Shown here in pieces: positions 13,101 to 25,100 of a stretch of DNA of 64,000 nucleotides (within the stretch, counting starts at the first letter, position 1; each line of letters starts with the position of its first letter). The stretch is from Rhynchonema sp. JSB1_4 (Eukaryota > Nematoda > Chromadorea > Monhysterida > Xyalidae). The notes beneath the pieces are model-generated. The model had not been told where the DNA came from. It did no database searches and saw only the letters and a program-made list of their open reading frames with translations. Location: NCBI GenBank assembly GCA_030248065.1, contig JASAMV010008390.1, positions 44,927 through 108,926 on the forward strand. The letters run 5' to 3'. Both the position numbers and the translations under genes were made by a program.

Positions 13101-16100
13101 GGAACAACCGGCCGTGCCGAAGAAGAATGATCAGAAACAGGTGTGACATTGGAGTTTTTGATCTTGTGAACACTGGTTGGTGATGCTCTGGGGCACCATT
13201 TGTCTGGGAATGAAACCAATGGGACGCTGGAGCACGCAACAATACCGGTTATTTTTCTTGTCTTGTTTCAGGTCAGCAAAGACTACGCCACCAATCTGGT
13301 CACGTACAACATGCACGTCAAGATTCGTCTGCCGCCGTATGGCAACTATCGATTCAGAATATTGGCACGCAATGAGGTAGGTCGAGATGGTTGTTATTTT
13401 TATTGTTGTAAATGAACGACCTTGTCACATCGTTGGCGGTGGTGGCAGCATAGCAGTGCTCAGCCAAAAAGAGTGGACAATGCAGCCTTGCTGCTCAGAT
13501 AACGCCACATCCACATTAGGCGCCGAATCAAGGAACCAGCTGCACATGTGCTAAATCCACATGATTTCATTCGCAGGTTGGCGACAGTGCCCCAGCCGAG
13601 TTCGATCCCGAGTACATCTGCACGACACCGGCAGCGCGGCCCAACACCAATCCGAGGGGTGTCTACGCCAAGGGCACCACTGGTGACAATATGATTGTGC
13701 ATTGGGACCCGATGGAACGCGATGAGTGGCGGGGACCTGGATTCGGATATGTCGTGCGGTACAAACCTGAAGGTGGGAATAGCTTTCGATAGGAACCCTC
13801 CACCTTGTGAATATCTTAGAAAGATATTTTAGGTCCCCAATCACCCGTTAACCTTAGTTCCATTTGTAGTTCACATTTTCTATGGTAAATGACCGAAAAT
13901 GACAGGGCCAGATTCTATCGCATTTTGCTGAAGCCAAACTATTTTTTTCATGGACGGTTTTTCGAGCTGCCAAGACGTTCATTAATTGCACGAGATACAT
14001 AATGACTAATTTCAGGTCAATCCGATTGGGAGGACGCGGTTGCAGTGGAAGACCCCTACCAAGACATGCTGGTCATCCAAACAGGCCCCGATTCGACGTA
14101 CAAACCATACGAAGTGCAAGTGCAGGCACGAAACGACGAGGGATTGTCAGAGGCCACACCTGAAACCAAGCAGGGATATTCGGGCGAAGGAGGTAAATAT
14201 TGTTGGTTATTAAGTGTTCTCGGTAGTGCAATCCCTATTCTATTACGTAGTTTTGCAAGCTTTCTTATATTTCCTCAGTCAGTTTTGTCTTCAATTTTCA
14301 GTGCCCACCGGTAAAGTGGAGGGTTTCGAACTGGTCGGCAAGCCAATGAGTGGGACATCAGCCAAGTTCCGATGGAATAAAGTGGATGAGTCCACGTTGA
14401 ATGGAGAGTTCAAAGGATACAAGGTTCGTTCGGTCGGGTTTCTGTTACACGACCTTTCGCAATTTTTAGCCTTTTTTCAGAATGAGCAGATTATTTTCTC
14501 AATTTGTTATCCATTTCTAAGATTGTGCACTGGCACGAGGACGAACCAACGAGTGAAGACGCTGCCTTCCGATATTTCCTGCGACGAAAGAAGCGCTCGC
14601 CGTCTGTTGTACACAAGGTCTGTTGTTTATTGTTGACGGTTCAATTAAACATGCTTTTTTGAATGACAAAATAAAAATAATTTTGATTGCAGGAGGCAGT
14701 GTTCGGCCGTGATGCGACACAAGGCACAGTGTACGGCCTGAAACCGATGCACACAAACAAAGCGTACATTGTGGCGATGAATGGTGCACATGATGGGCCC
14801 GAGTCCGACCACATTACGTTCCAGATGCCGGAAGGAAGTATGTACATATTTTTTCGAGTGATGTTTTATGTTATATTTACATTTGACGAAGGGGGGGTGG
14901 TTATTGGAGATGGGACAAAATTCCGAATAGAGAATTGCGGCGAAATGGAAACATTCTGATCGACAAAATTTCAAAATGTTACCAGGTCCCGAGGCGGTAC
15001 GCACCCTGATCGCGCGTGCCATCACTGACTCACAAGTAGCGCTGTTCTGGAAACTGCCGAGAGAAATCAATGGTGTGCTTAGAGGGTACCAACTGAATTA
15101 CTGCAAAGGTTAGATGGTGTTGTGGTCTGTGTATGAGCTTTCACGTTTCACCCTGTGCTGGAAAAGTGTAAAATGCAGCCCGATGTCAAACTTTATGATC
15201 CGGCCCGGTCGTGCGTTGGTCACCGTGTGTATTATTTTAAATGAGGATAATCGAGTCTTGTGAACAAGGCAAGACGGTGCGGGGTCGATCCCCAAGTTAG
15301 ACACCACAGCCGTAATAGATATGTATTTTTAATTATATGTTAAATAAAATGACTTGTAAATGTACTGTATCAATGTAAATGATTGCAGTTGACGAGAGCA
15401 CGAACACGCCGATCGACACGGACTGCCCGGTGTTGCACGAGCCGAATCCGACCGCAACCGACTGGATTGTGAAACATCTCGAGCCGAACACGGTTTACCG
15501 ATTCACGGTGCGCGCAAAAAGTGGCGCTGACGATCTGGGTGATCCGAATACTGCCGATGCCAAGACACTGCCCTTGATTATCAGGAAAGATGGTCGGTTC
15601 GGACGGGGAATTTGTTTTTGTGGTAGCGTAGCCATCTGGTGCACTCGCACTGATGGTTGCCTGATGCACCTTACGTCTGAGAGAGCAGGTCGAAGCGGGC
15701 AACCGCAAATACGGTGTGCAATTCGTATTGTAGCAGGAAATTGGGGTTTTGGACGCGAGCGAATTCGAATGCCTTTCAGCTTATGAACCAATCTTTCTCT
15801 GTGACGATGATATTTGTATGCTATCATTGTTTCTCGTATCCGGCCCATCTTCCTGATCGTACGCCCTGAAAGGAATTCGTTTTGATATTTTCAAAATGAA
15901 TGTTTTTTGTGTTTCATTATACTTTCATGTCACGCTTTTGCAGCGTTATTTATCTATTGTGTTTGTTCCGTATCAGATTTGATTTCCGCCGGGCGTAATT
16001 TGTAACAGCTTGATATTCGGTATTATTATTGCAATATTGCAATGCATAGGTATGTGGGCCCACAACCTGGTGTGTAAGCAACAGTCTTGTCAATGGGCAT

Positions 16101-19100
16101 TCAGAATAGCTTATTTGCAACCGGTGCTGTCCTGCAACACCCGTCTGTCTATGTGCTAGGTAGTAAAATGTCTAGTGGCTTGGCTGCATAGCTCTCTAAA
16201 ACCTGCCTTCGTAGTCTGCCTACTCGGTCCAGTACTATTTTACTACGCATGCCCGCCTACTGGTGGCTTTCCAGCCACTTTTTTCGCCAATGAAACAAAA
16301 TGGAAAACGAAGCCAAACCAGCCAGCCAAGTTGACAAGAACATCTTTTCAGCACAAGCTTGAGTTTTTGAGTGCAGGAAATAAAAGTTGTTACGGTCAAG
16401 AGTTAAGTTGAATCCTACACACACATTTTGTAAGTGTAACCCAGAGTTTGCTGTTTTGCGCCCCAGAATCTCTGGGTGACTTTTCGAGATGAAGTTTTTG
16501 CCAGTTTTTTGTCGTTGTGGCATATTGTTTAGACGACGCAATCTTTCTCACGCCGAATTTCCTGTTTTTTGGTAAATAATAAACGAACGTTCTAACCAGC
16601 CAGTGCCTGAGTGTTCTAGTCTCCCTGAATACTTATGTTAGCCTTTTTAAGTCTTGTCTTGTGCTGAACACGCGCTTTTACTGCGATTTCCGCCGGTCAA
16701 TTTTTTCGCGGCCCTCTGGACTCAACTCACAGCTTGTTATTATGGCCGTAATAACCGTAAGCCTCATAAAAAGCGCGATATGCGGCTTGTTTTTATCTGT
16801 TGCGCAGCTGTTGCTCTTCTCTTGTCATCCTGGCGTGTACAAACCTCAGTGGAACTTTTCGAGGCGCTCTTTTCGCCCTCTCTCTCCCACTGTAACTCAA
16901 TGTTCCGCTGTCGTAAATGGTCGAGTGCTTATATTTTATATCCATTGTTCTTTTATGCTATTGGTTTGTGATTGAGTCTTTCCACTTCATTGATGTACAT
17001 TGCATTCGAAGGATGGGTTTGGTCCCATGGCCAGTTTTTTCGAGCAAGAAATAAGACGATTTACAATCTGAACCTGGTGTCGGTCGCAGTTTTGTCTGCT
17101 GAAGGGTGGATGCGCACTTATCAAATTATAGTACCCGAACAGCTCTGAGTTTTTTTGCGGCTTTTTAGGCCAGCTCCGTGGCGGTTCTGGGGGTTTTTGC
17201 TTGTCGTATTTCATTCACCCACCACAAGCTAAGCACAGACCAACGGGTGAGCCCATCCGCACAGTTTACGTCCAGGTGGGTGCTGTCTCCTGTGTGCGCA
17301 CAACGGTTATTATTATTGAACTGTGTCTTCTCTAGCTTGGTAATAATACTGAATGGATTATGTTTTAGTATATTGTCGCTTAGCATGACCATGCTAGCTC
17401 CGATATTGTCGTAGGTCTTTGTATTGCTGGTTCGAACAGGCCTCGGTATTGTACCTTCCCACAAACCTGGTAAATCTGCCCCTTTTGTGAAACCGCTCTT
17501 ATTTTCTCCAGCCCTCTTCACTCGTTAAACTTTGTGAGGTTTTATTTGATTTGAAACTGTTGTTTGCGCATTAATGGCTCTTCAATTCTGGGCGGGCGCG
17601 GGCAGCGCGTGCATTTTTGTTTGTGTTTTGGAGTGTTTAGACAACCTTATGTAATTTTCGATGTCCTGTTTGTTAGACGTTTAACACAAGGCACATGTCA
17701 CCGGTAAATTTGCTGTAAATTGTGTTCCGTTCACTTATTTTCGCTCTACATTTGTGAAGAACGGCCGTTTTATGAGTATTCATTGAAACGACAAAAATGT
17801 CACTCTGGTCTCCCGTAAAACGAGCAATATACGGACACCTTGTGGATAAACCAAGAAAAATTCATTAACCGTTCAATCCATCTTATGTGGGCTCATTTTG
17901 TTGTGAATTTATTCGTTTTCCACGCACAGGTTCAATAGCCTATCATATATATGTGTGTGTGTCCCTACTACTCACGCTTCAATGGTTTCAGTTGTCATTA
18001 TCCACGGTGTATCGGTTATCTGGTCATTGTTTCACGTTTGTGTCCACATGTGGACTCCATGATTTATGAGTTTCTTAATTATACTGTTGGTTGGTACGTA
18101 TATTCCAATTTTTTCTAGCTCGAATGTTAGATTCGCTTTCCTCGCAATTGTCCCAAATATTTTGAACAGGTCCTGATTCCCCTATATACTGTTTGGACTC
18201 TCCTGCTTATCTCCTTTAAAGCATGCTCGTTCCAGTAGTGCATCATTCATTTCGTGAGTGTCATATAATTTTTTGTCGTTTGGCGTTCATTTTGCCCGAG
18301 CCAGTCCCAGTGCTGTGGTGTAATGTGACTGTAGGTGCTGAGAATGGATGCATGCTCTGATCTGCTGAGCCGGCCGTTTTGTTGGCCTGACCTGACCTGC
18401 TCACAGTAACTTGTCTGTCGCCATTTAACTCACGCCAAATAAATTTCTCGTCTTTCTGGACCTAACTACCCCGATCTCATTTTGCTAAATTTACATAAGC
18501 TAAAGCAACCACTCCTTGAGCCCAAGACAAGTGCTTTGGTTTAGCCCCTGCCGCATGGCCCACATTACCCTGTGCGTTGATGTGATGGTGCAATTTTTCC
18601 TCCAGGCCTAGAAATTAGCATAGTTTGTCTGGCTCGTGCGTAGATTGGTTTCTGTCCGTTTCGCTCCAAAGCCCGATTCCCTAGCTAATAGTTTTTTCTG
18701 CTGACTCAAGATGTATGAGGCGTATCTTCAGCGAACGTATGCCATTTCGCATACCGTGTGCTGTTGTTTCTGTACTTTCTGGGAACCCCTCCGAGCTTGA
18801 GTGAGAACGTGCTTTTTTGTTTCAGTGGCAGTCAGTTATAGGGCCCGATGAAAAGTTAAAAACACAAAAAACGTAATTTGTGCCTGATATCTGAGAGCTG
18901 CACGGTTCAAGGAACGCATGCGCCCTTTTTGGTTCACTGGCTCTCAAACACCGGCTTTATCACTGGTTTTCAAATAATGGTTGCCTACAAAGTGTTCCCA
19001 TTTCCACCAAATTGTCTGTCCACTCAATAAGCACGAGTCTTTGTTTGTGGGTTGTCACTTGTGCATTCTGGTGTGCGCCATAGCCTGACTGCTCTGGTGA

Positions 19101-22100
19101 CAGTTGTAAATGACGTCTCTCGTGGCAGAAGACAAAAAAGCGCCAGAACTTTGCACCCGGTACCATTTGTACTTTTCGCTCAGCATCGGCGTGCCGTTTG
19201 GACAGGCGTTGATAAGTCGAGAGGGCTTTGACGTTCAAGGGCTTATAGTAACGTCTGCATCACAATTAATCTATCTCTCATGTTTGACGCAACAAAATGG
19301 AAAGTGCGTGCCCACCCAGGTTGTCTTGTGCGACCAGGCGATCACGGAACTGAAAGGCGGTCACCTGTGCCATACAGCCATGTGTGCGAGAGCCGGAACT
19401 TTTCCATCCAAACTGTTCTGACGAATGTTTTAGTCGTATTGGACGCAATCAAGAGCTGTACATGTTTGCTGTGTGCAGTAGCGTTTGAATTTTTCTCTGG
19501 AGCTCCATTGGAGGTGGTCTATTTGACTGCCATCTCGCAAGAGAACCACGGTCTTTCTTGTTTCAGTCGTTTTTGATGATGGTTTGAACGCGTGAGTCCC
19601 TCAATTTCAGTGCTTTCCAAGCGCTGCACGTTGTGGAACAACAATGTTCATTTTGCCCGTCTGTTACGTATTCTTCAAAATGATGATGACTTGTTCATTC
19701 TTGTGTAACTGCATTTGTCTGTCCTGAAGGCGAGCAATGCGAGTCGCTCATTTGTTCCAAAATGGCTTAGCTCGCTGATTGCGCGGTGAGAAAGCGTCAG
19801 ATTAAATTTTTAGGAACGTTTCCTCAGCAAGTAAATAAGATCGAAAATAAAAGTTTTGTGCGCCGATGATGCTTTTGCACGCCGAAAGCCATAAAACGTT
19901 ATGCTAACGTTATATACAAACGTCGAAAACCAAGCGTATGAGGAACCTTAGCGGTTTATTGGAGAATAAGAGTTGATAGTGTATGGGGCGGATTTTGGTG
20001 TAAAACTACATGATATCTATAGCTGCTTACTATATTTCGTAAATACCAGGCTCATTTTTGTTTTCGATGAACCACAAACGCTTGGGCATAAACTTTATTT
20101 GTTATTGTTACCCAAGAAAAGCGGGGTGAAGTATGCACAGCCGTCGTTATACTTTCTGTACTCAGTAACGTCAACGTTTATGTTTCATTCATGCATGCAG
20201 CAAAAGGTTGCCCACCAAGCCTGGCCAATTTGATTTTGTGAGGTAATATAATATCAGTTCGGCACACAACGCAATTAGACGTTTATTTATAGGGTATACA
20301 TGTGATGCCTAAGGGATAACGAGCTATCCGAAACTCAGCAGCATATTCCATAATACTTGGGTACTCAAATAAATGTCCGCATTTTTAGTTTTCCGCGTAG
20401 AGATCGTAAAAACCGAAATTCATTTGCTCGGGCAGGATTTGTAATGTGTTCGAAAAAGGAACTAACTGTATCGTTCTCGCATGTATAAATACGAACGAAC
20501 GTTGGCCAGTGTTTTTTCCAGTGGCTGTCTCTGGAACGAAATTCTCATAAAAGTTCTCGAAAGGTATGTAGCTCCCGCAGAGCTGTGAAATCTTCACTTA
20601 CTCATCTAGGAATACATCTATAAAACAGGAGGTGAAGCGCATTTTTATCTAAAATTGTTATTTCTTGTTCTCTAGAATGTTTTTGCTTCATCCAGTATTT
20701 TTCCTGCATTGGTTACAGTGAGGAAACATCTGATATCTGATTTGTCTTGTAGCATCCCATTCTTTCGTTTGGTAATTCATGAGAAGAATTTGTTTTTCTC
20801 GACCGGAAGCACATGGATGCATTCAGATTATCTATTTTTGCATCTGCTCCGCACGCAGCGCACATAACAACAGCACACTGACTGGGTGCCGCATACCTTT
20901 GGTTTCCGGTTGTTGTAACCAGCATCAAGAAAGGCGTCGCTAGGCACAAAGCTGGCCGACGTTCCTTCGCTAACAGTAATGGTAACGCTGCAAGCTCAAT
21001 CCATCTCTGCTTTGTATGTGCGCCTAAAATTGATTTATGTATCCGTGCTGATGCACGGATGCGTTTCGGACCCGATCTTTGGTACCAGTCGTGTGTTTGG
21101 TCGTGCTGGATCTGACTTGTCAATGATATTCTATCATTTTGCAAAACGGAATGGATCCCGAGATGTTCCTATTTCCGGGAAGCAACGATGAGCTGCTTTA
21201 TGTCTGTCTGTCGTCGTATCACTTGCATCACGCCTAATCCCATTTTGAACGTTTTGTCAGTTTGTCAGCTTGTGTGCATATTATGCGTTTCTTGCTGCAT
21301 CGTGTCCTTTGTACTGTTCTGTTGAAAGATGCGCGTGGTTCTTGGCTGTAAGTTTTGTGAAACATTTGCTCATTTGTGAAACTGATTTTAGACATGGTAT
21401 ATATTTACCGCCCTTCAAAATATTCCTGATTAAGCCAGCATGGAGTTAAACGAGCAGCCATCGTGTTCGAAATCCAGTTCGGGCACCAAACAACCCAGGC
21501 CAACTGAGTGGAGTAAAAGCGACAGAAGTGCCAGATTACGTCATCATCATCTTCATGTTGTGATTCCAACATGGAATGCTCATGCATTTCTTCTCACAAC
21601 AACGCTCTTATTACTGACATCGAGTCTTTGGGTATCGGTCTCGGCCGAGGACCCTGCTGTGGTAAACGAACAACAGCTGTCAAACGTTGAAACCCGTTCA
21701 CCGACAACGCAAACATTCACACCACCGCCTGATGAGGATATTATTGACGAGAATAAACTGCCAGCTAGAATCGTATTCAATAAGTGTGCGTTGCATTTTG
21801 TGCCTGTGCGTGTCTCGGAAAGATTGGTTCATATCACCCAAGAATTTGACGCGTTTTCGGTGGATACTTTTCTCAGCAAGTGATCTTGTGAGTAAAACGT
21901 CCCACATTGCAGCCATTCCCGTCGCGCCAACTTTGGACATTTCTGGCATTGGTGAAGACCATCTGAATGTGACCAGGCTGCCCGGGCAGTACAGTGAACG
22001 GGACAAGGCACCGGTCGGAGAGGACGGATACTTCAAGATTCGCGAATTGGGTACGTTTTGCGTTGTGAGTTGGTTTGGTATTTATATGGCATTTTTAGCT

Positions 22101-25100
22101 CAATCCTCGTCAAAACACCATCCGTGAAACCAGACCGGACTCTCACGCGATGTCCAAGGTGGTAGGACTTGTACTTCGAGTGATGCGTAGCCTACAATGT
22201 TCGTATACTTCATTAGCACTTCACTTGTCTGATACATTTTTGAAAGGGAACAATTTGTCACACGTTATATGGCCGCTAGTGGTTTTTGAATTCTGAATGA
22301 AACACGCACTTTTTGCAATTTTTCTTCGAAATGAAGCCAAGATTCTGTTATTGGGTATCGTTAGCAAAAACGCTCACACATACCAGATAGATACCAAGTT
22401 TCTTGGGGATGGTCAGTTGTGTACAGCATTATCAAGTGGAGCACCGCTGTGCCTATGTCTGATTGTGGGTTTGTATGTATTTCTCGCTCTCAGTTTTGAA
22501 TGAGTTATTGTCCAAGTAGGGCGGATAAGCACTTAGTAATTATACGCACGAGCTGTAAGCTCCGTGTGATAACAACGTGTCTGTTGTGTGTTTGTTGTTT
22601 ACCATAAGGTGCCGCGGCGCATGTTTGTGGTAACACTCCTGGGCAGCAGTAAATACCTTGATTTAGCGAGTTGAGAGTACCGAACGGGTGCGGTCCTTTT
22701 CATTCCATTCCGTGTGAGAACTGACCATGTGTTTCCGCACACTATTTTTGCGCAGTAAGAATATAATCAGAAATGCATGCTCTTTTGAACGACGGCAGGC
22801 GGGTCAAAAGCTGTGAATGAAGTAGACTACCCTGGTCATTGGTCACTCACTGTGCTTGCACATGAGACCCGATGTGACTGCGCTGATGCGTGATTTGTAG
22901 GATCACGCTTTTGGGCACGATGAACCAAATGCAAACTGCGCCCAATAATGTTCAAGGTGTTCTGTTTGTGTGAATGTTCATTTCATGTTGTTCACTGGTC
23001 AGTGAAGTACTGGCCGACGAGTGGATTAGCAGGAGGACTAGACTAGACCAGTACTTCTTCAGGTTATACTTATGATGATGATAAGCTTGGAGCTGAGAAC
23101 ATTCAGTTCTGCGGTCAGTGGGGCCAGCGTGTGAGCTGGCGTGAACAAATGCATCAGACACAAGCTTCTTGTACCCAGTTTTTGTAAACTTGTGAGTGTG
23201 CCATTTACGCACGAAGGAAATCAGTTGGGCGCTTTGACCCGCCCGCACCCGCCAGGCTGAGCGAGCGTGAGTTACTCAGCCATTATCATGCTAATATCGG
23301 ATACAGCTGGCAGCAGACGCACAAAATTGCCGTCATATTTCTGTTAGATGTAATAATCACACCATACGGCGTATCTTGCTCGTATGGCCATTATATGTGC
23401 CAAAATAGCCCATTGCGCTCACTGGGTACACGGCCAGCCAGCCAGCCATTATAACTAACTTTATGTGGCATGACATGAATTTTGACATGTTCTGGTATAT
23501 TTTTGAGTCACTTTGACTAGTTTTTGAACGTGACGAGAATCTGTGTTCTATCGCCTTTGGTATAATGACAGCTTTAGATGGTGCTTACTTGCATACAAGA
23601 TTGTAACTTGACGCCCGTCCTTTTTGAATTTGGAATCGGCGCCTTTTTGTCTTGCAACCTTCAGACTTGATTAATTATTCAGTATTTGTGATCATAGAGT
23701 AAAGCGTTCGGCACTGCCAGGTTTAGCTTCGTGTTACTGAAATTATCCCGGAATATTACAGTTGCAGAGCACAAAGCTGGTTTTATGCCTTAATTTTCGT
23801 GCCAGCGTTCGATTAAGAGTGCAATCTTACGAAACTCAGGGAAAAAGATGTCTATTGCCGGTCTGGTTGCTAGGTATATTTTCGCCACCGCGTATAACTT
23901 GTCGAAACGGGAGTTCGGTTGGTCGATAGAATATGGATGGTGTTTTGGGGGATTGTTAGGTTTCTGTTCAGAAAGAACGGATCTGAATCATGTTGATGTT
24001 GAGCCATGATTTGTGGACGAACGAACAGCATCTGATGTTTTTGGAAACCGTAAGCAAATTTGGCAGTTTGGTCTACAAGTGAATTGGTGGTGATAGTTAA
24101 TGAACCCATGCATGCAGGCGAGCGTGGCATCGTTCTACTCCTGTTGAACACAGACACGCATGTGTGACGCTGTGTCAGGAGTCGCATGATGCCATGGTCA
24201 GAGCATACACCACACTCCACCAGCTCACCACCTAACATATCTAAACATGTGTGATGTTTGACAGGCGAGGACGACGAATGGATGACGGTGCATCCGCAAC
24301 AGACCAATTTCACAGCGACCCTGGCCGGACTCGAACCCGGCACGACATACGAGGTGGTGGCCGTGTCAGTCGCTAACCACCCGAATGGAGTCAAGAAAAC
24401 GGCCGAGTCCGCACCGATGTATGTCAAGACGGCTGGCACAAGTGAGTAATGATATAAAGATTTGGGTGCAACTTTTCGTGTCAACAAGTTTCTATGGAAA
24501 ATTTTAGGTAAAATGTAAGATCAAAGATGTAAAACTCGGTAATCGGCTGCAGGCCCGATCCTGGTCACGTGTTTTTTTGACTTTTTGAGATTTACTGATG
24601 TCACTAATTTCGACCACGCCAAAATTTGTTTCCTAACACCATTATAATTTTTACGATGCTCGTGGTTAGTGCCGTCAACAAATCTCGAAGCATTTTGATA
24701 CAAAATCTCATACGGCTAAGGTGAGACCGAACCGATTACTGGGATGCCGGCTTTAGTATTTGATTAAGCTTCAGTCTGCTTTGAAAAGCGGAAGACAGTT
24801 CAGCCATGTGAATCTAGGTCCATAGATACCTACATATGTACACAGGTATACTGCATGGCTCGTTAGATTGGCTGTGATTTAGTTGCACGGTTCAGTTGTC
24901 CTAGTTTCTCATTGGTTATCATAATGTTTCATGTGCCTATTATATCTGTAGAAGGCGCCATGGTGTTGAGTCCGTTCATAACGCGTCCACCATTGGACTA
25001 CATTCGCACCACCGTCCGTTTGCAATTGTCCACGCCAGCGCATGTTGATTGGTGGACAAGGCCCACGGCACTGTCAACCACCACGCGGGCACCTGTTGAG

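Noticed and set aside
15150..15305. GCGGGGTCGATCCCCAAGTTAG-like text resembling a tRNA T-arm
   Set aside because: No matching acceptor stem, anticodon arm or A box could be placed, so neither a tRNA nor a tRNA-derived SINE is claimed.
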